Source: Sulfuricystis thermophila (GTDB taxonomy: Bacteria > Pseudomonadota > Gammaproteobacteria > Burkholderiales > Rhodocyclaceae). Taken from it: 64,000 nucleotides of DNA. The notes under the pieces are model-generated. The model was not told where the DNA came from. It ran no database searches and was given only the letters and a program-made list of their open reading frames with translations. The first letter of the stretch is position 1. Each line of letters begins with the position of its first letter. This document shows, one piece after another, positions 36,667-48,410 of this stretch. The stretch is from positions 1,178,001-1,242,000 of the forward strand of contig NZ_AP019373.1 in NCBI RefSeq assembly GCF_004323595.1. The letters are read 5' to 3'. A program made the position numbers and the translations under genes.

Positions 36667-39600
36667 TCGTGCGCTCCTTGCAGCCGGGCCACCAGCCGCG
36701 CCCAGGCCTCATCGAGTTGGTGATAGCCGCGCGCGGCCGCTTCCCAGTCGATGTTGTTGCCGGCGGCTTCGAGCGCGGCGAGCAAGGCGGCCAGTTCCTG
36801 CGCGCCGATCGCGCGGGCGGAGGACTTGAGCTTGTGGGCGGCGCGGGCGAGATCGCGCGCCGCGCGTCTTTCGTAGGCCGCGCGAATCTCGGCGAGCGGC
36901 GCATCGGCATGGACAAAGAAGCTGTCGATCAGCTCGTGCTGCAACTTTTGTGAATCGCCCACCATGTCGGCGAGCACCGCCGGGTCGAACACCGGCGGCG
37001 CATCGGGATTGGCCGGCTCCGCCGCCGGCGGGGCGGCAAGCCCCGCGCTGGCTTCCAGCTCGGCCAGGTCCGCCTCGATCTCGCGCAGCCGCTCGGCGGC
37101 TTGGGCGAGGTCATGACGGCGGGCGGCTTCCTCGGCGCGCGCGGCACGCGCGGCCAGGCGCAGCGCGCCGACCATCTTCGCCGCGCCTTTGATGCGGTGG
37201 GCTTCGCGCGTGGCGGCCGCCGCATCGTCACGCGCGAGCGCCGCTTCCAGCTCGGCGAGATCGCGGCGGGTTTGGCTCACGAAATCGGCGAGGATCAGCC
37301 GTTCCTCCTCGGCGCCTTCGGCGAGTTGACCGAGTACCGCGCGGTCGAGCACCATGCCCGGATCGATGGGGATGGGCGCGCCGTTGTCGGCGGCGAACGG
37401 CAGCCAGCGGGCGAGCACGGCGCGTAGCGTGGCCAGTTCCGTGGGCTTCACCAGCACGTCGTCCATGCCGGCGGCGCGGCAGCGGGCCACTTCTTCGCCC
37501 ATCGCGGCGGCGGTCCAGGCGATGATCGGTGTGGGCTTGCGGCCTTCCTGGCGCTCGATGGCGCGCACCGCCTGCGCGAGCTCGAAGCCGTCCATCACCG
37601 GCATGTGCACGTCGGTCACGATCAGGCAGTAGTCGCCGTGTTTCCATTTCGCCAGCGCCTGGTTGCCGTTCTCGGCCAGTTCCACCGGCAGTCCCAGCAG
37701 CGCCAGCTGGCGCGCGATCAGCGCGCGGTTGGTGGGATGGTCGTCGGCCACCAGCACCGGCCGTCCGCCGCCGTCGAGCTGGCGCAAGGCCACGCTGGCG
37801 GTGGCGGGCGGGGGCGGCGCAGTCTCGGCCACCGGCAGGGTCAAGGTGACGAAGAAAGTGCTGCCGCGCGCCGGTGCCGATTCGACGCCGATCTCGCCGC
37901 CCATCAATTCGGCGAGCCGCTTGCAGATCGCCAGCCCCAGGCCGGTGCCGCCATAGCGCCGCGCCACGGTGTGGTCGGCCTGGCTGTAGCGCTCGAACAG
38001 CTGTTTCTGCACTTCGGGCGCGATGCCGATGCCGGTATCGCGCACCGAGAGCTTGAGCGTGACCTGGCCGTCCTGCTGGCCCAGCCAGTCGGCGCGCAGC
38101 TCGACATAACCTTCGGCGGTGAATTTGAGCGCGTTGGAGACGAAGTTCTGCAGAATCTGGCGCGCGCGCAGGCCGTCCATCACCAGCGCGCGCGGCAGGC
38201 GCGGATCGACGAAACTCATCAGCGAGATGCCCTTGGCGCTGGCCGTGGCCAGATGGGCGTCGCGCACGCCATCGATCAGCGCCGGCAGGTCTTCGGGCTC
38301 GGGCGAGAGCGTGAGCCGGCCGGCCTCGATCTTCGAGTAGTCGAGGATGTCGTCGATGATGCGCGAGAGCGCCTTGCCCGATTCGCGCGCGATCGCCAGC
38401 TGGTGGCGTTCCTCGTCCGGCAGCGGGGAGAGCGAAAGGAGCTCCAGCATGCCCAAGAGACCCGTGAGCGGCGTGCGGATCTCGTGGCTCATCGTGGCGA
38501 GGAAGTCCTGTCGCTGCACGAGCAACGCTTCCAGCTGCCGGGTGCGCTCGGCGACGCGCTGCTCCAGCTCGGCGTTGAGCCGGCGCAGGGCTTCCTCGGC
38601 CTCGACCTGGCGTGTGATGTCGAACAGCGCACCGTTCATCTCACCGTGAAAAAAATGCGCCTCGACGTGCAGCCAGACCATCCGGCCTTCGCGCCGCTGC
38701 CAGCGAAAGTCGCTGATCCACGCCCGTTGCTCGGCGATGGCGGCCATATACTCGCCGCGCACCCGCTCACCGTCTTCGGCGGGCAGGCTGTTCAACCAGC
38801 GATCCGGCTGGGCGATGAAGCTCTCGGCCGGCCAGCCGGTGAGTGTCTCGATCTGTGGGCTGACGAATAACGGCTGGCCTTGGCGATCGGCCACGAAGGT
38901 GGCGATCGGAAGATGATCGACGAGGTCTCGATACCGTTCTTCGGCCCGCTGCCAGCGCCGCACGATCCAGTCCGCCGCGAACGTCAATAGCAGCGTCAGC
39001 AACAGGCCCAAGCCAGCCACGGCAATCGGGAACCAGCGGTCCTGCACCGCTGGTTCCCAGTTGGGCAGCGCAGTGACCACCAGCGTCCATTCGGCGTCGG
39101 CGACCTTGATCGGCAACCGCGCCTGCAAGGGTAGATGCTGGGCGGCATGGGGCGCATCTTCTTCTGCGTGGGTGTCGAAGACCGGCGGGATCGCGCCGCC
39201 GAGCGGCGCCGTTGCCGGCCGGTCGTAGAGCTCCAGATCCAGCCCGGCATCGCTCGACGCGGCGATGGCCTGGATCAGCCGGTCGGGGCGGAAGATCAGC
39301 GCCACGGTGCCGGGAAGGATTTCCTCGGATTTGCCCGGCAGACGCGCCATCAGCGCGTAGTGCGGCGCTTGCGGGTATTCGTTGGCGAGCCGCTCGCTCA
39401 GCGCGAGCTCTGCCCTGGCTTCGAGCTGGGCGATGGCCTTGCGCCGCGGGCCTGGCAAGAGATCGAGGCCGAGAGCGGCCGGATTGAACGGATAGACATA
39501 TTCCACCAGCAGGTATTTCGCGCGTTCGCCGGCCGGCTTGGGCGCAGGCTGGAAAGGCTGCTCGCCCACCTCGGCCAGCGAGGCCGCCACCTGCCGCTGC

Positions 39601-39977
39601 CAGCCAGGAAGCTCTTGCGCGCGCAGATGGCGCGCGTAGCGGTATTCGACCGCCGCCGGAAAGCGCTCGGCGAGGTCGAGGCGAGCGACATAGGCGCGGA
39701 AATCGCGCCGGGTCACCTCATCCGAGGTGACGAACAAGCCGGCCAGACCGCGCAGCGTTTCTTCCTGCAATGCGAACTGCTGCTGCATCCGCGCGGCGAG
39801 CTGGCCGGCCTCGTGGCGCAATTCCTCGTCGAGCGTTTCCTCGACCCAGGCCTGCGCGCGCAGGAACAGCACGACGGTGGCGGCCAGCCCCACGATCAGG
39901 ACCAGCAGGGGCAAGAAGAGTTGCTGCTTCAGGAAACGTGCGCTCGCCATGACAGGTGAAACACTCGACGAAACCAT
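36663..39977 (-). CDS. CHASE-domain hybrid sensor histidine kinase with receiver and two HPt domains
   Basis: The 1104-residue inner-membrane kinase has a first transmembrane helix (about 17-36), a periplasmic CHASE sensor domain (about 60-230), a second helix (about 318-340) and a PAS domain (about 345-465). These are followed by a dimerisation domain with SHEIRTPLTG (histidine about 497), an ATPase domain with the GGTGLGLAI box, a receiver with TDVHMPVMDG (about D788), and two C-terminal HPt modules (AHRIKGAAKM and AHKLKSSARA). Two HPt domains in one chain are unusual and may serve the two downstream regulators separately. The ATG at 39977 or one at 39950 could be the start. Confidence 0.9.
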   Translation of the reverse strand: MVSSSVSPVMASARFLKQQLFLPLLVLIVGLAATVVLFLRAQAWVEETLDEELRHEAGQLAARMQQQFALQEETLRGLAGLFVTSDEVTRRDFRAYVARLDLAERFPAAVEYRYARHLRAQELPGWQRQVAASLAEVGEQPFQPAPKPAGERAKYLLVEYVYPFNPAALGLDLLPGPRRKAIAQLEARAELALSERLANEYPQAPHYALMARLPGKSEEILPGTVALIFRPDRLIQAIAASSDAGLDLELYDRPATAPLGGAIPPVFDTHAEEDAPHAAQHLPLQARLPIKVADAEWTLVVTALPNWEPAVQDRWFPIAVAGLGLLLTLLLTFAADWIVRRWQRAEERYRDLVDHLPIATFVADRQGQPLFVSPQIETLTGWPAESFIAQPDRWLNSLPAEDGERVRGEYMAAIAEQRAWISDFRWQRREGRMVWLHVEAHFFHGEMNGALFDITRQVEAEEALRRLNAELEQRVAERTRQLEALLVQRQDFLATMSHEIRTPLTGLLGMLELLSLSPLPDEERHQLAIARESGKALSRIIDDILDYSKIEAGRLTLSPEPEDLPALIDGVRDAHLATASAKGISLMSFVDPRLPRALVMDGLRARQILQNFVSNALKFTAEGYVELRADWLGQQDGQVTLKLSVRDTGIGIAPEVQKQLFERYSQADHTVARRYGGTGLGLAICKRLAELMGGEIGVESAPARGSTFFVTLTLPVAETAPPPPATASVALRQLDGGGRPVLVADDHPTNRALIARQLALLGLPVELAENGNQALAKWKHGDYCLIVTDVHMPVMDGFELAQAVRAIERQEGRKPTPIIAWTAAAMGEEVARCRAAGMDDVLVKPTELATLRAVLARWLPFAADNGAPIPIDPGMVLDRAVLGQLAEGAEEERLILADFVSQTRRDLAELEAALARDDAAAATREAHRIKGAAKMVGALRLAARAARAEEAARRHDLAQAAERLREIEADLAELEASAGLAAPPAAEPANPDAPPVFDPAVLADMVGDSQKLQHELIDSFFVHADAPLAEIRAAYERRAARDLARAAHKLKSSARAIGAQELAALLAALEAAGNNIDWEAAARGYHQLDEAWARLVARLQGAHE

Positions 39978-40003
39978 CCTCTATGGTTGTGTATGAGCCG
40001 GGA

Positions 40004-41524
40004 CTATAGCTCATAGCCGCGCTCCATGAAGAGGCGCAAACAGGCTTCGACCACGGCCGGATCAAAGAAGCGGCCCTTGTTCCGGGTCACCTCCTGCAAG
40101 GCCGGGAACACGCCGAAGCCCGGACGGTAAGGGCGGTGCGTGGCCATCGCTTCGACGACGTCGGCCACCGCGAGGATGCGTGCTTCGAGGAGGATCTCCT
40201 CGCCCTTCAGGCCGCGCGGGTAGCCCGAGCCGTCCAGCCGCTCGTGGTGCTGATGGACGATCTCCGCCACCGGCCAGGGAAAGTCGATGACCTTGAGGAT
40301 TTCCCAGCCCGACAGCGGATGGGTGCGGATGATCGCGAATTCGGCGTCCGACAGCTTGGCCGGACTGGCCAGTATCTCGGCCGGCACGCGCACCTTGCCG
40401 ATATCGTGCACGATGCCGGCCATGCGCAGCCCATCCACCTGCTCCCCGGGCAATCCCATCTCGGTGGCAATGGCTGCCGCCAGCTGGGCCACGCGGCGCT
40501 GATGGCCGGCGGTGTAAGGGTCGCGCATTTCCACCGTGGCGGCGATCGCGGCGACCGCATGGTCGAGGCTGTGGTCGAGCTTTTCCAGGATCCCCAGGCG
40601 CTCGGCGCGACCGCGCAGATTGGTGATGCCGTAGGCGAGATCGCCGACCAGCTCCGTCAGCAGGTCTATGACGTCCTCGGCAAAGCAATCGGCCCGTTCG
40701 CTGCCGACCCAGAGCACGCCCAGCCGATCGCCGTTCGCGGCGAACGGCAGCGCGGCGGAAGCCGCGACCCCCAGTCGCGTCATGGTTTCGATGAGGAGCG
40801 GATCGTTCTCGTCCTCCAGCCGCCGGAGGTCGGGACGACCCTGACCGAGGATGTCCCGTTCGATCGACTCCGCGCGCTGTGCGCCCACTTCGGCGACGAG
40901 GCGCGCTTCTTCCACGTTCAGTCCCGCCCAGCCGGCCGGCACCACGTGTCCGGCGCGCGGGCCGAGCATTGCGCAGGCAGACTTGAATTCGCCGTGCTCG
41001 ACCAGCACGCGGCACATCTCGCCGGAAAGCGCCAGCTCGTCCTCGGCGCGCACCAGCACCTGGTTGCAGCGGCTGATGGTGCGGTAGAGGCGCTGGATGC
41101 GTGCCACATGGTCTTCGGCCTGCCGTTGCGCGGTGATGTCGCGCAACACATGCAGCGAATACTGCGCAGTGCCTTGCGCGTCGCGCACCTCGAAGCCGCG
41201 CGAGAGAAAGCGGCGTTCTCCGGCGGTGAATTCCTCGCTGCTTTCGGAACGCCCGCCTTCGTGCGTCGCGCGACAACCGGGCAGGGGCCCGTCGCCACGC
41301 GGAAAAACCTCCCAGTAGAACTTGCCGACGGCCTCCGCCGGCGTCATCCCCGCCGCCTTGAAATAGGCGTGGTTGGCGAACCGCACCCGGTAATCGGGGT
41401 CATGCAAGAAGATCGGATCCTCGATCGCATCACACATCCTGTGCCAGATGTCGGGGCTCATGGGGATGCCTTCCAGAGGGCCGGCAAGGGCGGGTTGGTT
41501 TTCTTGTTGGCTAGCCGAGGACAT
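40004..41524 (-). CDS. PAS-GAF-HD-GYP c-di-GMP phosphodiesterase
   Basis: The 506-residue protein has a PAS domain (about 25-145), a GAF-like domain (about 155-320) and a C-terminal HD-GYP domain. The catalytic motifs are intact: HDIGKVRVP, the metal-ligand histidines in HPLSGWEIL and in HQHHERLDGSGYP. It should hydrolyse c-di-GMP in response to a cytoplasmic signal. The start at 41524 has a GAGAGG site; the frame continues upstream without a better start. It is transcribed toward the kinase operon and lies near the PilZ cellulose synthase locus. Confidence 0.9.
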   Translation of the reverse strand: MSSASQQENQPALAGPLEGIPMSPDIWHRMCDAIEDPIFLHDPDYRVRFANHAYFKAAGMTPAEAVGKFYWEVFPRGDGPLPGCRATHEGGRSESSEEFTAGERRFLSRGFEVRDAQGTAQYSLHVLRDITAQRQAEDHVARIQRLYRTISRCNQVLVRAEDELALSGEMCRVLVEHGEFKSACAMLGPRAGHVVPAGWAGLNVEEARLVAEVGAQRAESIERDILGQGRPDLRRLEDENDPLLIETMTRLGVAASAALPFAANGDRLGVLWVGSERADCFAEDVIDLLTELVGDLAYGITNLRGRAERLGILEKLDHSLDHAVAAIAATVEMRDPYTAGHQRRVAQLAAAIATEMGLPGEQVDGLRMAGIVHDIGKVRVPAEILASPAKLSDAEFAIIRTHPLSGWEILKVIDFPWPVAEIVHQHHERLDGSGYPRGLKGEEILLEARILAVADVVEAMATHRPYRPGFGVFPALQEVTRNKGRFFDPAVVEACLRLFMERGYEL

Positions 41525-41664
41525 GCGCGCCTCTCTTTCGGTGATGGTGCTCGATCGCAACCCTCGTTCGAAAATGGCATCGGTCAAGATGCAAACCTGG
41601 TCGCGATAACGAGCATTTTTTGACAATGATCGATCTGTTGCGGTTCCTGCCGCGGCAGCTTGAA

Positions 41665-41869
41665 CCCAGATTGTCCATTAGACCGTCCTGTGATCGGATG
41701 AGTGTGAGCAAGCCTTGTCATCCTGGACTGCGCGGGCTCTTCCGGTCTGCGGGCGGGCCCTTCGCGCCCGCGCTCCTCGCCAATAGACACCGCTATTGGC
41801 TCGTCGCGCACACGCAAATCGCCTCGCCCTCGCCTCGAAATCGCCTCGCGCCCTAATGAACAATCTGGG
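41665..41869. mobile_element. Short inverted-repeat element, family B, copy B2
   Basis: This 205-bp element has 17-bp terminal inverted repeats (CCCAGATTGTCCATTAG, one mismatch at the right end) and a perfect 5-bp duplication TTGAA at 41660-41664 and 41870-41874. It has no gene. It fills half of the 400-base gap between the divergent HD-GYP and clpB genes. The remaining upstream part (41525-41659) holds no other feature I can name. Confidence 0.88.
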
Positions 41870-41896
41870 TTGAAATGCGTTCGCATATCCCAATGT
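41870..41896 (+). promoter_or_regulatory. Candidate sigma-32 heat-shock promoter of clpB
   Basis: TTGAAA at 41870-41875 and CCCAATGT at 41889-41896, separated by 13 bases, resemble the heat-shock consensus (CTTGAA, then CCCCAT). The -35 box is the right-hand target duplication of element B2. A start about 6-8 bases after the -10 would give a short leader before the GGAG site and the ATG at 41927. Confidence 0.55.
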
Positions 41897-41926
41897 TACG
41901 CGTAGTGCCATTTTTGGAGACGAGCC

Positions 41927-44509
<2,583 letters not shown>

Positions 44510-44537
44510 TCATTGGCGATGTGAGGTAGGAGCAGAG

Positions 44538-44571
44538 GACGAGGCGGTCATCGCGCCGCCCCGTCTTCTTT
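44538..44571 (+). terminator. Terminator after clpB
   Basis: GACGAGGCGG pairs with CCGCCCCGTC (one mismatch) around an 8-base loop and is followed by TTCTTT. It lies between the convergent clpB and BcsS-like genes. Confidence 0.7.
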
Positions 44572-44582
44572 ATCGATCAGGT

Positions 44583-45305
44583 TCAGAAAGACCGGGTGAA
44601 TTCGAGACCGCCATAGGGTGAAGAGGCACTTCCTGTGGCGGTTCTGATCCCCGCCTTGAAGATCGTCATGGTCTTGCCGTCGAGCGGCAGGACGAAGAGC
44701 CCGCCCAACTGGGCCGCGTCATAATCGGGATCGCCGTGCAGGACCAGTTCTGCACCGATTCGCCGGCTTGCACCGATCGACTTGAAAATGCGCCCGCGCA
44801 GCCAGTAGGCTTCACGGCCGAAAGTGTAGCTGGCGCCCAGCAGTGCGCGCAAATCCGGCGCCAGTTGCGTTTCGCCTTCCAATTGGACAAACGGATTGAC
44901 TTTGCCACCACGGCTGGCGTTTTCAGGATCGTCGGGCGACAGCGACGTCTGTTGGTAGGCTGCTCCGACATAACCGGCCCACCAGCCTCTCTCACCGGCA
45001 CTTTGATAGCCGGCGGCACCTGAGACTCGCCAATAACGCGCGTCGATCGGCGAGCCTGACTTGTCGTATTGGTAAGTCCCTGCATCGAGCCAGGCCCGAT
45101 AGGCGAGTCCCGCACCCAAAGCATTGCTCGCGGCCTGGATTCCGCCCAGATAGAAATAACTGTTGTCCTTGGCAAACTCGAAGCCTGCCAGATTCAGTCC
45201 TTTGTCTGCACATGCCAACGAGGACGCCATGGCAAATCCAAGCGCGACGAGTGTTCGAATGCGGGCATTGCGTATGGAAAGAGAGAAAAGAAGAAGGCGG
45301 CGCAT
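44583..45305 (-). CDS. bcsS: BcsS-like outer-membrane protein of cellulose locus
   Basis: The 240-residue protein has an N-terminal signal peptide (cleavage expected near SLACA-DKG), a repeated beta-strand pattern (YFYLGGIQAASNALGAGLAYR, YWLRGRIF) and an aromatic C-terminus (EFTRSF). It resembles BcsS, a barrel protein found beside cellulose synthases in alpha- and betaproteobacteria. The start overlaps the stop of the upstream small gene by one base. Its role in cellulose secretion is presumed from context. Confidence 0.7.
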   Translation of the reverse strand: MRRLLLFSLSIRNARIRTLVALGFAMASSLACADKGLNLAGFEFAKDNSYFYLGGIQAASNALGAGLAYRAWLDAGTYQYDKSGSPIDARYWRVSGAAGYQSAGERGWWAGYVGAAYQQTSLSPDDPENASRGGKVNPFVQLEGETQLAPDLRALLGASYTFGREAYWLRGRIFKSIGASRRIGAELVLHGDPDYDAAQLGGLFVLPLDGKTMTIFKAGIRTATGSASSPYGGLEFTRSF

Positions 45306-45661
45306 CAATCGGGCTTTTCGGCAACAGGCGTTACTTCGTACAGGTAAATCGGTGAGACGGGACTCTGCAAAGCGCGCCCCGGGCCGATGCATACGAGGAA
45401 ATCCTCGGATCGCCGTCGGGTAAAGAAGCGGCCTTGAATCGACGTCCCTTCCGGAATCGGTTTGAATGTCAGAACGGCCTCCAGGCGATCACCAGTCATC
45501 GTGATGAGTCCAACCTCATCGGGGTGTTCCTGCTTTTCTTTGATTCGATAAAGCATAGCCGCCCAGTTCCTGGCTGCAAATTGAGAGGTGGGCGAAATAA
45601 TCCCCATTTTTTCGGCCATCCATTCGCTTGGCGTCGGGATGCGCTCTGTGAGCGTCAACAA
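45305..45661 (-). CDS. Small unknown protein between cellulose synthase and BcsS
   Basis: About 118 residues are read from a TTG at 45661, with no good ribosome-binding site. The same frame continues upstream through 18 sense codons (LKLFLYGSDLQWQLL and so on) to the TAG stop of the synthase gene, with no ATG or GTG. Either a rare start codon is used or the stop is read through. The N-terminal half is helical and the C-terminal half contains short strands (IPEGTSIQGRFF). I do not recognise a family. Position suggests a cellulose accessory factor. Confidence 0.6.
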   Translation of the reverse strand: MLTLTERIPTPSEWMAEKMGIISPTSQFAARNWAAMLYRIKEKQEHPDEVGLITMTGDRLEAVLTFKPIPEGTSIQGRFFTRRRSEDFLVCIGPGRALQSPVSPIYLYEVTPVAEKPD

Positions 45662-45715
45662 CTGCCATTGCAGATCAGAGCCATAGAGGAATAGTTTCAG
45701 CTGGTCGCGGTAATG

Positions 45716-47587
45716 CTAATCCTGGACGACGAACCGGCAGCCGATGGCCTTGACATAGCGTTGGTCCTGTCTGCCACCCTCGATGTGGCTGGTGATCTCG
45801 CCCAGAAATGGAATTGTTCCGGCCGGCAGGTAAATGATGCCGCGAATCGCTGCGCCGATGGGGGGCGGACTTACAAAGTTGCCATAAATCCTGCAGCCAT
45901 TCGAGGAGATGTCGTCGACCGTCATGAACCGCATCGGTTCATCGGCAAGAGAGACGTTGGCAGGCAAGGGAATCGGAAAGCGATACTCTTTGCGTCGGAA
46001 GCGCGACTGTTTCAGGGAAAACGCCACGATCGCCAAAGCCAGGGACAGGTTGACGGCTGCCCAGACGACATTCGCCACGACCCCAGAGAAGGGGAGATGA
46101 TGCCAGTAAAGAAATAGCGCGATTCCCACCGGAATGGCAGCAGCATTGAAGATCAACACCACGAGTTGGGGCGTCAGCAAACGCAACGATTCACTTCTCG
46201 GGGTTTGCTCCTTGGGAGTGACGAAGAAAGACAGTCGCTTTCTGAACAGCCCCAGAGTCGCCCAGGCAAAGCCAGCGAACCGCCCCATGTTGTATTGCTC
46301 GATGTACAGCGTATTGCCAAAACCTCGGCCGACTTCCTCGAAAACCCAAAAGTTCAGCAGGTAGTAAGGAATGAAATGCCAGAGAAACTCCGCACCGAGC
46401 GCGTTGATGGGCATCATCCCGGTGAATAGGACGATGACGGGGGCGACGTAAAAAATCGCCTTTTGCCAACCGTCGAAATAGGTGGACATCGAAGCGAAGT
46501 AGTTGAGCCTCTGAGCGAGCGTCAGACCGCGCGCGAACAAGACGCCTTCCTGCCGCCATACCTGCATGGCGCCCTGCCCCCAGCGAATGCGTTGCTTCAA
46601 AAAGGGCATGACGCTATTGGGGGCGAGGCCGAAGGCGAGGGACTCGGGGTGATAGACGGATTTGTATCCTGCTTTGTGAATCCGAAGCGAGGTGTGTAAA
46701 TCCTCGGTGACCGTGCCGGTCGCGAACCCTCCGACGTCATCGAGGGCCGAGCGGCGGATGACTGCACAACTACCGCAGAAAAAAGCAGCATTCCAATAGT
46801 CCTTACCGCGTTGGATGACCCGAAAGAAGAGTGATTGTTCGGTCCAGACCAGTTTGCGATTGGGGCGCCAGCGGTGTTGGTAGGAATCCAGATTGAAGAA
46901 ATCCTGCGGGGTCTGCACGAAAGCGACTTTTTCGTCCTGGAAATAGCCCAAAGTGCGAGTCAGGAAATACTTGTGTGGGGCATGGTCGCAGTCGAAGACG
47001 GCAATGAAATCCGCATCGCTGTGGCGCAGGGCGTTATTCAGATTACCGGCCTTGGCATCGGTGTTTTCTTGCCGGGCGAGATAGCGTACCCCGAGCTCCT
47101 GCGCCAAGGCGGCCATTTCAGGGCGATTGCCGTCATCGAGTAGCCAGGTCTCGTGGGGGTAATCCATGTGGATGGCGGCGACGAGCGTATTGCGTACCAG
47201 TTCCACGGGCTCGTTGTAGGTCGGAATGAAGACATCGACCTTGAACCCGGGCGGTGGCGGAGGCGAAATACGAATGCGCAGGCGCCAGGTCATGAAGAGA
47301 TGCAACAGTGTCGTGAGCATCCCGAACAGCTCTGCGCCATAGAGCAGAATGGAAAACCCTAAGGCCTGCTCGTTGAAGGTGTCGAGCCGCCAGGTCAGAT
47401 ACCAGGCAGCGACACCGAGAAAAATCACGACGAGCAGTGTTTGAAAACCGTTCAGGCTTTCGTATTCGATGGGTGCAGAAGAGATGGATCGGGCACCGGA
47501 CGGATCTATTGAGCTGTCAATTTCGTGGAGCAGATATTCGCCAGCCGATTCCCCAGCGCGTATCAATGGCGAGTCGTCTGGTTTCAT
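45716..47587 (-). CDS. bcsA: Cellulose synthase catalytic subunit with PilZ domain
   Basis: The 623-residue inner-membrane GT2 enzyme shows the processive signature: DDG (about 151), DCDH (about 199), TED (about 294) and QRIRW (about 332), with about seven transmembrane helices. The C-terminal PilZ domain has the c-di-GMP motifs RFRRKEYRF (about 530-537) and DISSNG (about 559), so synthesis should depend on c-di-GMP. It is shorter than the classical BcsA, and no bcsB, bcsC or bcsZ is in the window. The start overlaps the PEP-CTERM gene by 4 bases. The gene looks less GC-rich than its neighbours by eye. Confidence 0.88.
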   Translation of the reverse strand: MKPDDSPLIRAGESAGEYLLHEIDSSIDPSGARSISSAPIEYESLNGFQTLLVVIFLGVAAWYLTWRLDTFNEQALGFSILLYGAELFGMLTTLLHLFMTWRLRIRISPPPPPGFKVDVFIPTYNEPVELVRNTLVAAIHMDYPHETWLLDDGNRPEMAALAQELGVRYLARQENTDAKAGNLNNALRHSDADFIAVFDCDHAPHKYFLTRTLGYFQDEKVAFVQTPQDFFNLDSYQHRWRPNRKLVWTEQSLFFRVIQRGKDYWNAAFFCGSCAVIRRSALDDVGGFATGTVTEDLHTSLRIHKAGYKSVYHPESLAFGLAPNSVMPFLKQRIRWGQGAMQVWRQEGVLFARGLTLAQRLNYFASMSTYFDGWQKAIFYVAPVIVLFTGMMPINALGAEFLWHFIPYYLLNFWVFEEVGRGFGNTLYIEQYNMGRFAGFAWATLGLFRKRLSFFVTPKEQTPRSESLRLLTPQLVVLIFNAAAIPVGIALFLYWHHLPFSGVVANVVWAAVNLSLALAIVAFSLKQSRFRRKEYRFPIPLPANVSLADEPMRFMTVDDISSNGCRIYGNFVSPPPIGAAIRGIIYLPAGTIPFLGEITSHIEGGRQDQRYVKAIGCRFVVQD

Positions 47588-48372
47588 CTTGGCAAGCTGC
47601 TGGATACCGCAGAAGCAATGATTCGCGCATTTCTCAAATGCTTGAGGCGGGCTATCAGCATGAGCGCCAGAGCGACCGACAGCAGGACCAGTGCCGAGGG
47701 TTCTGGCAAGTCATGCAGAAGGATCGAGATGTTGTCCAATCCCCACGCTTCGTCCAGATAACCGCTCGCAGTGGTACCTTGCAGCCCTTCCCCGAAAAAG
47801 GAGAGGATGAGGCTGTCTGCCGAATGAGGGAAAGAGAGAGTCAGCCGATAGACGGCATCCATGACCTCGGCAGCGTCTTTACCAGAGCCCGGGATCCAAT
47901 CCCCGAAAGAGTATCCCAGCGAATATCTTTCCGCTGCCCCGGTCATTGGGCTGCATGGCGCAATGTCTCCGGGACAATAGGACTGCCCCGCAGGGTGGCC
48001 GTTGCTGAAAGATTCGAGGAATAGCAATGCCGAGTCTGCGCTTACGCCGAACCGGTCAGGGCCATATTCAATGGCTTCTCCATCCCACGAGCGCAGAAGG
48101 TAAAGATCGAAACTCAAAGTGATGGCATCATGAGTTGGCAGGCCAGCGAGGGAAAGCGAAGTGCCTGCGTTGGAAAACTCGCCGAGGAATCGCCGCCAGC
48201 CACCGTAATCCGGATTCGGAGCACTTTGTATGGTTCCTGCCGACCAACCCGGTACGCTTGCCCCGATGTCCCACTGGAAATCATGTGAGTAATAAGGCGT
48301 GGCCGAAGCTTGTGACATCAGCCCAAACAGGAAAAGGTACAGGATGTTTTGCAAATAACCGCGCAATTTCAT
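47584..48372 (-). CDS. PEP-CTERM sorted exported protein
   Basis: The 262-residue protein has a signal peptide (residues about 1-25, LYLFLFGLMSQASA) and a C-terminal sorting module LPEPSALVLLSVALALMLIARLK split as PEP motif, hydrophobic helix and basic cluster. That is the substrate signature of exosortase, which cleaves at the PEP box and links export to exopolysaccharide. The middle part (FDLYLLRSWDGEAIEYGPDRFG) looks like a beta-sandwich of the lectin type. The tail after the basic cluster is about 20 residues longer than usual. It is the first gene of the cellulose operon and has a GGAGG site. Confidence 0.8.
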   Translation of the reverse strand: MKLRGYLQNILYLFLFGLMSQASATPYYSHDFQWDIGASVPGWSAGTIQSAPNPDYGGWRRFLGEFSNAGTSLSLAGLPTHDAITLSFDLYLLRSWDGEAIEYGPDRFGVSADSALLFLESFSNGHPAGQSYCPGDIAPCSPMTGAAERYSLGYSFGDWIPGSGKDAAEVMDAVYRLTLSFPHSADSLILSFFGEGLQGTTASGYLDEAWGLDNISILLHDLPEPSALVLLSVALALMLIARLKHLRNARIIASAVSSSLPR

Positions 48373-48410
48373 TGTCTTGCCTCCATCGACGAACAGCTTG
48401 GCGAGATCAA

